From: Natronolimnobius sp. AArcel1
GTDB lineage: Archaea > Halobacteriota > Halobacteria > Halobacteriales > Natrialbaceae
Direction of reading: 5' to 3'
Assembly: GCF_011043775.1 (NCBI RefSeq)
Contig: NZ_JAAKXY010000007.1
Span: 1-64,000, forward strand
DNA length: 64,000 nucleotides
Shown here: one piece after another, positions 35,253-45,100 of the stretch
Layout: each line of letters starts with the position of its first letter
Numbering within the stretch: the first letter of the stretch is position 1
Position numbers and translations under genes: made by a program
The notes under the pieces: generated by a model
Database searches by the model: none
What the model saw: only the letters and a program-made list of their open reading frames with translations
Told to the model about the DNA's origin: nothing

Positions 35253-36401
35253 CTACCAATCCGTGATACTGCCGTCCCTTCGCGTTACGATCGGTGCGTC
35301 CCACGCGTCTTCGGTGGCCATCTCGCGGACGTACCCCTCGTCGACATCGATTCCTAATCCCGGTGCCTCCGGGATGTCAATGTACCCCTCGTCGTCGTGG
35401 TCGAAGACGTTCATATCGGTAAGGTAGTTCGGCACTCGGTCCTCGTGAACGATCTGTTCCTGAATGATCGCGTTCTGCGTGCAGGCGTCGACCTGAACAC
35501 ACGCGGCCAGCGCAACTGAACTGAGTGGCGAGTGGGGGGCGACGGCGACATCATACGCTTCTGCCATGATAGCGATCTTACGCAGTTCGGTGATGCCCCC
35601 CGCGTGTGAAACGTCCGGCTGAATGACGTCCACGGCCCCGGCTTCGAGGAGCGGCTTGAAATCGAACCGGCTATACATCCGTTCACCGGTCGCGAGGGGA
35701 ATATCCGTGCGGGCTGCGATTCCCGGTAGGACGTCATTCTTCTCCGGGACGACCAATTCTTCGTAGAACATCGGATCGAACTCCTCCAAGGCAGTGGCGA
35801 GCCGCTTGGCCATTGGTTTGGACGGGCGTCCATGGAAGTCAAGCATAAGGTCAATCTCGTCACCGACTGCGTCTCGAACGGCGCCCACGTGGGTCCGTGC
35901 ATCATCGAGCACGGCCGGGGCATCGAGATGTTCCCAGTCTCTGTTCCCGGGAGCCCCTTTCAGTGCCGTAAATCCCTCTTCGACTCGCTTGACCGCGTCC
36001 TCTGCCGTTTCCGTCGGCGTCTCGCCTCTGATGTGTGCATACAGTCGGATCTGGTCGCGCGCTTTCCCACCGAGGAGCTCGTACACGGGGACCCCCAAAG
36101 ATTTTCCCTTGAGATCCCAGAGCGCCTGATCGATCCCCGACAATGCGCTCATCAGGATTGGTCCCCCGCGATAGAAGCCGCTGCGGTACATCTTCTGCCA
36201 CAGTCGTTCGATCTCGTACGCCTCTTCGCCCACGACGTAGGTGTCCAGCAACTCCCGAACTGCCGCAGCGGCAGTCTGTGCTCGTCCTTCGAGGATAGGT
36301 TCGCCCCACCCGATGAGGCCGTCCGACGTTTCGACTTTCAGTAGCAGTGAACGAGGTGGGACTTCGAAGAGTTCGTAGTCACGGATCTCCATATCCACCA
36401 T
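35253..36401 (-). CDS. D-galactonate dehydratase-like enolase-superfamily enzyme
   Basis: A 382-aa protein, the same length as E. coli DgoD, with matching blocks: GWGEPILEGRAQTAAAAVRE-LLD, MYRSGFYRGGPILMSALSGI-DQALWDLKGK, DFHGRPSKPMAK, IPLATGERMYSRFDFK, QPDVSHAGGITE and APHSPLSSVALAACVQVD. It would dehydrate a sugar acid to the 2-keto-3-deoxy form. The metal ligands are Asp in DFHG, Glu in EEL and Glu in GER. EEL replaces the usual EEP, so substrate preference may differ. A downstream ATG at 36392 is an alternative start. Confidence 0.88.
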   Translation of the reverse strand: MVDMEIRDYELFEVPPRSLLLKVETSDGLIGWGEPILEGRAQTAAAAVRELLDTYVVGEEAYEIERLWQKMYRSGFYRGGPILMSALSGIDQALWDLKGKSLGVPVYELLGGKARDQIRLYAHIRGETPTETAEDAVKRVEEGFTALKGAPGNRDWEHLDAPAVLDDARTHVGAVRDAVGDEIDLMLDFHGRPSKPMAKRLATALEEFDPMFYEELVVPEKNDVLPGIAARTDIPLATGERMYSRFDFKPLLEAGAVDVIQPDVSHAGGITELRKIAIMAEAYDVAVAPHSPLSSVALAACVQVDACTQNAIIQEQIVHEDRVPNYLTDMNVFDHDDEGYIDIPEAPGLGIDVDEGYVREMATEDAWDAPIVTRRDGSITDW

Positions 36402-36532
36402 TCGATAGAATGCCTCATAATATCTCGGGGATCTCGATCGCTCTACTTAATCGATAGCCCGTGATGCACGTTCTCTTCTAGCTGATCATCACTCCCGAAT
36501 AGTTTGAGTTTCACTACCGCTAGCCTTCTTAC

Positions 36533-37561
36533 TCATTGAACAGATGTGGCTGCAACTGAGTCGACAATCGAGTACTGTCGATCACGACTCGTTCCTTCTG
36601 CCTCGAGGAGGTTGTACTGTGCCATCTTTGAGAGATATGATCGCACTGTTCGTTTTGTCCGTGGCTCATCGACTTCGTCAACGTAGTACTCGTGAATCTT
36701 ACTCGGTGCAAGAGGGCCGTGATCGCGGACAATAGTGTAAACTGCCTGCTGATGGGGTGTGAGTGAATCGAGGCTTCGTTGTCTGATCTGTGCACGTGCA
36801 TCCGTCGCTGCGTCAAGAAGCACATCGTCTGTGACTCGTTCGTGATTTTCCCGATCAGCTTTGCTTGCGGCGGAGCGAAGAACACCGATTGCAAGCCGAG
36901 CATCACCAGCTGCTGCATCCGCGATCCGATAGAGCTGATCCTCTGTGACGACGTCCTTTTCGAGTCCCCACTTCGCTCGAGTACGCAGAATATCATAGAG
37001 TTGCTCGTCGTGGTACTTGTCCATCCGGACGTGCTCGCTCGAGCGAAGACGGCTCACGAGTCGGTCGTCAACACGATTGAACAGGTCCTCTTCTTTGTTT
37101 GCGATACAGATCACCGCAAACTGTGGGAGACTGTGGAGATCGTAGAGAATACTGGGGTCCTCGAGTTGATCGACCTCGTCGAGGATAATCACGGTTCGAG
37201 GGCCGTTATACTGTTGAAGCCGCTCGATAAGTTCATCGTGGGGAGTCGACTGTCGATGAATATCGATTGTTGTTCCAAGATCGTCGAGGATCTGATAGAG
37301 CGTTCGAAACCGCGTATAGTTCCGCCAGCAGTTGACATAGGTTGCTTCAACCTCGAGGACCTCTTCGCGAAGGCGTTCAGTGACGAATCTCGAGATACAC
37401 GTTTTCCCGATTCCGCTTGGACCGGTCACGATGGCAGTCTCAGCAGGTTCGCCGTTCGTAATCGGTTTGAGAACGCTAGATAGATGGTTGACTTCGGCGT
37501 CGCGATGCTCGACTTCTCGAGGGACAAACCCAGCGCGCAGGACTCGAGCATCGCGGATCAT
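36533..37561 (-). CDS. cdc6: Short Orc1/Cdc6-like initiator
   Basis: A 342-aa AAA+ protein, about 100 residues shorter than the paralogue at 5552. Walker A is GPSGIGKT (47-54) and Walker B VIILDEVD (124-131); the C-terminus has a winged helix (LTPHQQAVYTIVRDHGPLAP, TKRTVRSYLSKMAQYNLLEA). The short N-terminus (first motif at residue 13, FVPREVEHRDAEV) is typical of plasmid Orc variants. Upstream lies DNA with two TTTCCGGAAA palindromes (37614-37623 and 37704-37713), possible binding sites. Confidence 0.93.
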   Translation of the reverse strand: MIRDARVLRAGFVPREVEHRDAEVNHLSSVLKPITNGEPAETAIVTGPSGIGKTCISRFVTERLREEVLEVEATYVNCWRNYTRFRTLYQILDDLGTTIDIHRQSTPHDELIERLQQYNGPRTVIILDEVDQLEDPSILYDLHSLPQFAVICIANKEEDLFNRVDDRLVSRLRSSEHVRMDKYHDEQLYDILRTRAKWGLEKDVVTEDQLYRIADAAAGDARLAIGVLRSAASKADRENHERVTDDVLLDAATDARAQIRQRSLDSLTPHQQAVYTIVRDHGPLAPSKIHEYYVDEVDEPRTKRTVRSYLSKMAQYNLLEAEGTSRDRQYSIVDSVAATSVQ

Positions 37562-37611
37562 ACGTTATTGACTGTCTGGTTTTGCGCCAAGTCTTAAAAA
37601 CATGACTGGGC

Positions 37612-37713
37612 CCTTTCCGGAAAGTTTCTCGATGATCTTGGATAGTAGGCCTAGAAGCTTTTACCGGCTAATTATCCTTCGTGGAGAGAACTCGTTGGGA
37701 TCCTTTCCGGAAA
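37612..37713. repeat. Twin CCTTTCCGGAAA sites upstream of the second cdc6
   Basis: CCTTTCCGGAAA occurs at 37612-37623 and 37702-37713, 90 bp apart, each containing the perfect 10-bp palindrome TTTCCGGAAA. Both lie in the 195-bp gap between cdc6 and the HTH gene at 37757. They may be recognition sites for this Orc paralogue. Confidence 0.6.
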
Positions 37714-37756
37714 TCCTTGGTCGTGTCCCAAACTCGTCTAGAGTCGTAACTGACTC

Positions 37757-38371
37757 CTATGGAAACAGGGTGAGGGCAGACTGAAACTGCGCGTAATGTT
37801 CTTGCATATACTCGATCGTTTCGGTCCGCGGAATGACCGGATAGCCTTCGACATGGTCGATCTCGAGTGATGGCTGAGGATCGATCACGATCTGCAGCGG
37901 CCCCGCTAGCTCTTCTCTCCGTTGACGCTCAAATGCGGTGGGCAGGTCGAATGACTCGAAGAACGCTTCCCAGTGGTGGACGTCCTGCTCGCGAACGGCG
38001 AGGAATAACGGGTAGTCGTCGGGATCACGACCGACCTGGTACCCTCCCTTCGTCCACACGTAGACGGCGTCGATCCGTGTGAACGCGAACGGCCACCCTC
38101 CAAATTGTGGGATGACGTATGCCTCTTCGATCGATGGTGGACTGACGCTGGCGCTCGCGGCTACCAGTTCACGGGCCGCGTCGCGTACGCGGCTGTCGAC
38201 GACGAAGAGGCCGTCATCATACTGAATGTAGCCGGCGTCCTCGAGCCGGTTGACTGCCTGTCTGACCGTCTCGTAGGGCATGTGGAGATGCTGTGCGACA
38301 CGGCGTATGGAGTTGCCTCTCTCCATAGCGAGAATGGCTCGTGCCGCCGTGTCGTCGAGTACCTCATACAT
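37757..38371 (-). CDS. Winged-helix regulator with C-terminal effector-like domain
   Basis: A 204-aa protein. Residues 1-60 are a winged helix (TAARAILAMERGNSIRRVAQ, then MPYETVRQAVNRLEDAGYIQ). Residues 75-200 form a mixed alpha/beta domain with IPQFGGWPFAFTRIDAVYVW, DDYPLFLAVREQDVHHWEAF and a final helix. This two-domain arrangement is recurrent in haloarchaea, sometimes beside nucleotidyltransferase-type toxins, like AbiEi-type antitoxins; no toxin partner is present here. Function is therefore open. Confidence 0.7.
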   Translation of the reverse strand: MYEVLDDTAARAILAMERGNSIRRVAQHLHMPYETVRQAVNRLEDAGYIQYDDGLFVVDSRVRDAARELVAASASVSPPSIEEAYVIPQFGGWPFAFTRIDAVYVWTKGGYQVGRDPDDYPLFLAVREQDVHHWEAFFESFDLPTAFERQRREELAGPLQIVIDPQPSLEIDHVEGYPVIPRTETIEYMQEHYAQFQSALTLFP

Positions 38372-38980
38372 CTGGTAGTTGCCAATTATCTGGTAATAAT
38401 TAGATATCTCACTAGAATATCGGTGGTGTTTACTTTCTATTCTATCGAATTCCTATCATATTGTTGACTGTTTGACTACTATATGTCGACGTTATGCGCA
38501 ACCCTCTGTTAGCGAACGTTGTGATATATTAAGATATTCTGGAATATTGGTTACAGATGGTGTATTCTAATAAAATCTCTTGACCGAATAATTCTGGTGG
38601 GGCTATGAAGAGGATCTTGTTTATGCATTTGTATATGGATACTATATCTGGATGCTGTATACATATACCATATATTCTTCCAATTCATAGGGGTATGAAA
38701 TCGTAAATTCCCTCGGGGTCAAGCCCCGTGCCATCCGCCTCGATTCTTCTGTGAATATCTGTATCGATGGATGGCCTTCTCATTGTGTTCGATTCCATCT
38801 CGTGATGGGGCATCACTCTTATTCGTTAGACTATGTGATCGTTGATGGGTTCTTGAACTCGGTATTGAGTTTGATTGGAGCGAATCAGCTATGATCCACC
38901 ACCAAAACCTCGTATTCCGTATCCTGACATTCTGTCTTACAAATCTATATGTATCTTGAATCTGTATACGGTATCTGTAT
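38372..38980. repeat. GTATAC-rich iterons upstream of parA
   Basis: Clusters such as GTATATGGATACTATATCTG (38631-38650, continuing with CTGTATACATATACC) and CTGTATACGGTATCTGTATA (38960-38979) are built from short GTATAC/GTATATGG/ATACTGTAT words. The second cluster runs into the parA ATG. CGGGGTCAAGCCCCG at 38714-38728 is a small hairpin of the kind seen at IS1341 ends. No gene is seen in this 600-bp stretch. Confidence 0.6.
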
Positions 38981-39829
38981 ATGGTATCTGAATCCATACT
39001 TCGGGCCGCGGCATACGTACCCAAAGGTGGGGTTGGGAAGACAACATCGACAGCACATATTGCGGTCTCGGCACACCAGGACCATGATCTTGATGTCCTG
39101 TTGATTGACCTTGCCGGGACACAGAACGACCTTGCAACACAGTTTGGAATCGCCGATGAAATCGTTGATCCGGACGCACCGATTTCCGCTGTTTTCGGAG
39201 AGAACTGGGACTTCATTCGTGAGAACATCGACGATCTTCTGGAGCGGATGGTTTTCGAGACTGACGAAGGGCCAGATCTAATCCCTGCCGACGAGGGTCT
39301 CGGTGGTGCTGACAACAACCTTGCAAATGTTCCTCGAGAAGAGCGCTATGATCGACTCGAGTCGTTCATTAGTACCGAGATCGCGCCACGGTATGATCTT
39401 GTCTTGCTCGACTTACCGGGCAAAGAGGATAATATCACGATCAACGGATTGTTCGCTGCCGAGAATGTTGTTGCACCGCTCAAGCCAGGGGCATTTGAAC
39501 GCAAACAGGTTGCTAACCTCGAAGACGAACTTGAGGCAATCCGGAACGACGCCGACCACGACGCACAACCAACTCTTCAACTTGTCTTTGCGACGATGAT
39601 TGAAAAGGGGACAAACCTTTCCAAAGAGTTCCAAGAAGAGATCGAAGCGGAATATCCTGATGTTGCAGGTAACTCTGTAACGAAGGCACAAGATATCGGC
39701 AATTTGCAAAAGACTGGTCAAACCTTGTTTGGTCCTGAGAGTGACGAACTCTACAGTACAGGTGAACGTGCACTCAATTCGTATCAAAGTCTCGCGACTG
39801 ATCTACTCGAACGATTGGAGGCAAGATAA
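38981..39829 (+). CDS. parA: ParA-family partition ATPase
   Basis: A 282-aa protein with deviant Walker A KGGVGKTT (15-22), a Walker A' Asp in LLIDLAGTQNDLA (38-50), and Walker B LVLLDLPGKEDN (about 135-146). ParA proteins move replicon copies on the nucleoid together with a DNA-bound partner. The start codon lies inside the iteron string GTATATGGTATCTG, implying self-regulation. The next gene begins 1 bp after the stop, so they are co-transcribed. Confidence 0.93.
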   Translation: MVSESILRAAAYVPKGGVGKTTSTAHIAVSAHQDHDLDVLLIDLAGTQNDLATQFGIADEIVDPDAPISAVFGENWDFIRENIDDLLERMVFETDEGPDLIPADEGLGGADNNLANVPREERYDRLESFISTEIAPRYDLVLLDLPGKEDNITINGLFAAENVVAPLKPGAFERKQVANLEDELEAIRNDADHDAQPTLQLVFATMIEKGTNLSKEFQEEIEAEYPDVAGNSVTKAQDIGNLQKTGQTLFGPESDELYSTGERALNSYQSLATDLLERLEAR

Positions 39830-39830
39830 C

Positions 39831-40238
39831 ATGGCCGACGATAAGGAGGAAGCGGAAAAACTACTTCAACAAGCGAAGGAGCAGAAACGCCACGAGACTG
39901 AACCCTCGAAACAATCCAGTGAGAATGATGTCTCACTTGAAGAGGCAGTCCAAGAAGCGTACGAACAGATCGATAATGGTGATGTATACGAGAATCTCAC
40001 TATTCGAGACGAAGATCTCGCAGCGTTATTCGCTGGTCTCGACGAGACAAATAAACTCGAGGATATCGGTGAGGCTGCGGCTGATGCGCTTAGTCGGGAT
40101 GTTGATGGACTAGAGACTCGGGCAACAGTTCTCAAGTTGCTCGTCCGAGTGGGAATCTCCGAGGTCTCTCCTGAAATCATTGAATCAGCGAAGGAGGGTC
40201 GTCGCGCGTATCTTGCTTCTCAAGCTGACGAATTCTGA
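39831..40238 (+). CDS. Putative partition partner protein
   Basis: A 135-aa acidic protein immediately behind parA. Residues 1-45 are charged and probably disordered; residues 45-135 are helical (DVSLEEAVQEAYEQIDNG, LTIRDEDLAALFAGLDETNK, ALSRDVDGLETRATVLKLLV). There is no clear HTH or ParB nuclease motif. Position implies the centromere-binding or adaptor role of a ParB-like partner for the GTATAC iterons. A short ATG downstream of parA's stop rather than the longer frame overlapping parA is used. Confidence 0.65.
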   Translation: MADDKEEAEKLLQQAKEQKRHETEPSKQSSENDVSLEEAVQEAYEQIDNGDVYENLTIRDEDLAALFAGLDETNKLEDIGEAAADALSRDVDGLETRATVLKLLVRVGISEVSPEIIESAKEGRRAYLASQADEF

Positions 40239-40413
40239 AATCAACTACTGTATCTAGATACTGTATACATATACTGTATACTATTTTATTGGCCTTACTC
40301 CCAAGTTGGTAGCATGGGCCACATTAACCAGGCTTCATAGGCTATCCCCCTGGTTCTGTCCGCGTAATCCAAACCGAAATATTGTATATGGATACTGTAT
40401 CTGTATATTGTAT
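40239..40413. repeat. Iterons between partition operon and GIY-YIG gene
   Basis: GTATCTAGATACTGTATACA-TATACTGTATAC (40249-40280) and GTATATGGATACTGTATCTG-TATATTGTATATGG (40383-40416) repeat the words seen before parA. The second string covers the start codon of the next gene in the same way as in parA. Confidence 0.65.
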
Positions 40414-41061
40414 ATGGTCACTTCTCTATATGTCCTTGAACTCGAGCCAGGGGAGCATAAACATGCCAAGTGGTACGTTGGAATCACAAAAAACGTAGAA
40501 CAACGGATGTCTGACCACTACGGGAACTCAATGGTAAAATGGGTATCCCAAAATGAGGTTGTAGATTATATTGTTGTGGGTGAGTGGAACCGTACCCAAG
40601 CACGACAATATGAAGACGATCTAACAGCGTTGCTGATGCACGAATACGGTTGGCGGACCACACGCGGTGGCAGCTGGACTGATCCTTATCGACCTGGTAT
40701 TCCAGATCGAAATTTTAGCGACGTCTCTGGCGAACTGATCCGTGCGTTAGCGGATACTGATCACGAGGGATTGCTTCGGCTTGTTGAAAAATATCCTTTG
40801 TTCTCATATCGAAATTCAGTCACCGATGGTCGAGTTGATCACGACTTAAAAGTCTATGAAGATACCAAAGAGTCGGCTGAGGAAGCACATGATGTTCTTG
40901 AGAACCGGATTGGTGCTGATTTCCATGAGTACGACGTTCGTGAAGCGATTTTCATAGCTGGAATGTATAACCTTGACCAAGCTGAAGAACTTCTTCGACA
41001 GTGGAGCGCCGATGGTGAGCTCAAGGGAAAGGACTCAGATTCAGAAATAACGCTTGAATAG
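40414..41061 (+). CDS. GIY-YIG-like nuclease domain protein
   Basis: A 215-aa protein. Residues 3-90 fit a GIY-YIG fold: SLYVLELEPGEHKHAKWYVG-ITKNVEQRMSDHY, with Y and G residues of the two half-motifs, the Arg in EQRM, and a Glu in RQYEDDLTALL. The remainder (100-215) is acidic and helical, unlike homing endonucleases. I use the ATG at 40414, within the iteron GTATATGGTCAC, because the upstream frame (40306) crosses the iterons. It may be a plasmid-stability, resolution or defence nuclease. Confidence 0.75.
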   Translation: MVTSLYVLELEPGEHKHAKWYVGITKNVEQRMSDHYGNSMVKWVSQNEVVDYIVVGEWNRTQARQYEDDLTALLMHEYGWRTTRGGSWTDPYRPGIPDRNFSDVSGELIRALADTDHEGLLRLVEKYPLFSYRNSVTDGRVDHDLKVYEDTKESAEEAHDVLENRIGADFHEYDVREAIFIAGMYNLDQAEELLRQWSADGELKGKDSDSEITLE

Positions 41062-41187
41062 CACTACTTTCCAGAATACGTATACTGTATTCGTATACTA
41101 TATACAGATACAAGAGGGGTTGATACAGAGTCAAAACCGCCTGTTTTGGCCGTTTATTGGGTCTTTTGAGATGACTACTGATGAGGA
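41062..41187. repeat. Iterons upstream of the Fic gene
   Basis: ACGTATACTGTATTCGTATA-CTATATACAGATAC (41078-41111) again uses the GTATAC/ACTGTAT words. An ATG at 41171 is followed after six codons by a stop, so the original Fic start is probably shifted. Confidence 0.55.
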
Positions 41188-42030
41188 TTGAATATTGGCA
41201 ACGACACAGAAAGATCAGCAGCAAACCAACAGGATGTACAAGGGGCCCATAATTATGCCGAAGCGATCCGAACGGGCTTCGATGCCTTAGGTGATGGAGG
41301 ACAGATTGACCAAGAACTACTCTGTAATCTCCACCAATCATTATTGGTCGATGTCCGTAGCGAGAACAAGCGACCAGGGAACATTCAAGATGAGATTCCG
41401 GTGCTGATTGGCCCGGACAATCCCATCAAAAGTGTCCGATTTGTACCGGCCAACCCAAACAGTGTCGCGCTCTTGTTTGATCAGCTGGTGTTGTATATCA
41501 AAAATAGTAATTACCCACCACTGATTGATATCGCTATTACACACTATCAATTTGAGACGATTCATCCTTCCGTGATGGCAATGGTCGACTCGGAAGGCTC
41601 CAAATCATGCTGCAACTATATCAGGCAGATCTCCTCGCTGAACCGTATATGTACTTATCAGCATATCTCAACCCTATCGAACAGAGTACTTCGTCCGTCT
41701 ACTCGCTGTAAGCCAGCACGGCGAGTGGGAATCGTGGATCACATTGTCCTGAATGCAATAGCTGCGCAGGCTGTTGATGCCTATCAGTGTGGTATTCAGA
41801 TTGTATCACCCCGTATCGATTACCGTGATCGATTTCCAAATAGTCTAGCGGTTCGGGATGTCATGATCATCTATTCGAAGAGTCGTATTTTCAGGCCCCG
41901 CGTGTGATTGACGCGACTGAGCGCTCTCGACAAGCAGTTTACGACGCGATTGAGAAATTCAACGATGAAGAAATCATTATAAATTAACTGATAAGGAACG
42001 GAATCGGATTTTCAAAGCGCCAGATATCGT
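41188..42030 (+). pseudogene. Fic-family AMPylase, multiply frameshifted
   Basis: The first frame has ELLCNLHQSLLVDVRSENKR-PG, IPVLIGPDNP, and THYQFETIHP. The catalytic motif HPFRDGNGRLGR can be restored by adding one T at about 41569; without it, it breaks. Later pieces (LQLYQADLLAEPYMYLSAYL, EYFVRLLAVSQHGEWESW, and YFQAPRVIDATERSRQAVYD) are in other frames, then a winged-helix-like tail. At least three shifts and stops make the gene inactive. Fic proteins transfer AMP onto target proteins and often act as toxins. Confidence 0.82.
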
Positions 42031-42119
42031 TTCGCTTGTCGAATCTTATTAATATTTCTCAAATCTACGCACTCCAATCACAATATATAATAAGAACTTT
42101 TATGTATGGTGTATCAATC

Positions 42120-45100
42120 ATGTCTAGAAAAGTAAATCAATTACTGGCTATAATTCTATCAATTTTACTTATAACATCAATTGTTTCTCCTATTGCAGTT
42201 GCCTCATCACCAGAATACCAAGATAAGTCAATCAAACAACCTGAATTGGCACAGCAATCACAACTTGCATTCACCGATAATTCGACTGACAACCCACCTG
42301 ATACCGATCAAAATATTCTCGAAACACAGTATTCACCAGTTGAGCGAATATGGCTTGCAAATGAGTCACTTTCTCAACTTAAAGCATCAGAAGAAAACAA
42401 ACATCATGTGACGGAAGCGACAAACGAACTGGCAATTTCACTCGAGCACTATGATGATGTCTATCGACCAGTTGACCGAACTTCATTCGACGCACAAGCG
42501 AGAGCACTTCACAGTCTATCGAGGGCAACTGGTAGTTATCATGATGAGGCACTCAACGAGAGCGCACACGAAATCTTCAATGCGAGTGAACAGTCCGCAC
42601 ACGTTGCCATCAACGATGCTAAGCACTCACTTGAACATTTTGGCGATGAAATCGACGAGCCAGCCCAATATCAGCAGGTTGAGCAGGCAATTGACGATGC
42701 TGAAGCCGCTCTTAATCGAGGAGAATCATCTGTCGAGGGCGCCAATCAGTATGAATTAGAACGCGAGATCAGAACACATGCAGACGCGATTGATCATTAT
42801 CGAGAGGCAGTCCACCATACTGAACGAGCACTTGATACAGCAAGCGAACATACTGAACCAGAACTTTTCGTTACAACAACCCAACCATTTGAACATAATG
42901 GGTCTGTAAAGGTGGGACTTGAAGCGACGGTATTCGGTGCTGATGCTACAAGGTTTAGTACGTTCGATGTGGCTTCCGAAGAAAACATCGTCGATACTGA
43001 ATCTCTTCACACTCCAGGCGTTGACGGACACCTCGCGACTGGGATGGCCCAACTTGAACTGGAACCCAATGATAATGTTACACTCGAAGTGACCACAACG
43101 GATGGCGACCGGACAGTGACACAGGAAACCACTGTCCAAACTGACGAACGTAACGTAACGACGCCACCGCGTGATCCAGATAAATCATATGATGTCAATG
43201 TCTCTGATGATGAAAGTGGAACTGTAGTCAATGCGACTGGTGACGGTCTCGGTCCAGATGCGGTCACAGTCACTAATCAATCAGATTCTGGTGATGCTGA
43301 ATATCGTGCAGCACCGATGGTGCGAATAGAGAACGAAACGGCCATTGACGACGCGTCGGTTACGATCCCGCTTGATGATGATATTGAATCTGAAACTGAT
43401 TCACTCGCGATGTACACGTGGGACCCAACTAGTGATGATTCGTGGAGTTCAATAGAGTCAGAGATAGATCTTGAAGAGCAGACAGCAACTGCAGAGGTAG
43501 ATGGATTCTCGTTCTTTTCGGTGTTTGACACTGAACAGTGGGACGATTTCACGACAGATGTGATTGTTCTCGAAGATAGGCACTTTGAGAACAGTACGTA
43601 TGCGGGGGATAATTCGTTGGATAAGGAAGCGACGCAGGCGTTGTCTGAGAGTTCCATAGAACCAAATGTTGGTGAAAGTCGCATCGCACATAACACGGCG
43701 GAGAACGCATCAGACAATCTCACCGAGGATACCCTCTCTGAGGAGCGATTAACGTCTACAGACTCGATTACGTCAACCGAATATGATACCGTAGATGACC
43801 CACTCGAATACACAGTCACAGTCACTGATTCAGATGGTACTGAGGTTGGATCTGCTTCTGTTCTCGACGACCACGATCCAGACGAGTATGGCAATCACCT
43901 GAATTTTAGATCGATTGGTGACTTTGTGTCCGACGGCGATCACGGCATTGTAGATTATATTCGATATGGTGACGGTGAACTGATAGAGAATTTTGAGTCA
44001 GGTGACTTCGACAATTACACGCGTACAAGTGATGGAGGCGCTGAGTCTCGCATTGTATCTGATCTAACGTCAAATGGCCAGTATGCACTGGAATTAGAAA
44101 CAGGGCCGCAAGGAACCTACTACACTTCAAATGACGAACTCATCGAACTTGAATCGGGAACAACCATCAAGGGTGACATTCGCCATGAGACGGACAATTC
44201 GGGCTCGTATGCAATGCGAACGGGATTCGAAGTCGGAACAGAGCCTGATAGATCTGATGGTGTTGCAGTTCGACTGACAAACCCCGGAACTCAGCGGACT
44301 GAGGGGTTACAACTCCGTACACCGAATAATGAGAGTCACGTAGAGTTCACTCCATCGCTTGGCGAATTCTATACTGTTCAAATCGACATCGGAGACGTTG
44401 AGTCGGATGATGAACCGAAAACCCTCCTTGATTCGAACAATGACGGTATTCCGGACGCAGTCACCGAGATGGATCTTCGAATTGCGGATGGTGACGACAA
44501 TGTCATCGGTGACCCGCTCGAATTAGATCCCTTTTCCCTGGATACGAGTGGTGACGGACGACCCGACAACGAGACAGTCGACATAGACTGGGAAGTCATC
44601 GAAGAAGATAATCAAACGAAACTCGAGGCACACCTCAACCATGTTGAATCCCACCCTGCTCGTGTAGATACGACCGGTGACGGCCTTCCAGATCAACAAC
44701 AACTCGATGGTTGGGAAATAGATATCGTCGACAACCATGAGGATGCGCTTGAGTTGATGGAAGCAGTCACGGAACCGGATGATGAACGTGATCCAGCCCA
44801 ATTCTTCGAGACCCGCCTTGTTGATTCAGACCCATTAGTAAGCGATACGAGCGGAAATAGACTGACCGATGTTGAGGAATTTGAGTTAGGAACCAACCCC
44901 CGGCAGAGCGACACGACTGATGACGGTATCTCTGATACGCAGGCACTTTCACTCGACAGTGAAGACCCGACGGTGTTCACCACAACGCCTCCTGAGGCCA
45001 CACTATTAAATTACGAACAATCCTCTCAGTGGGCGAGTTTCGACCGTCCTCGCTGGCACTTCAGCTATACCTATCAATTGGAGGATGAAGCGGGAATTTC

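Noticed and set aside
40306-40413. N-terminal extension of the GIY-YIG protein
   Set aside because: The extra 36 codons run through the iterons and have no protein-like composition; ATG 40414 fits the GIY-YIG fold start.
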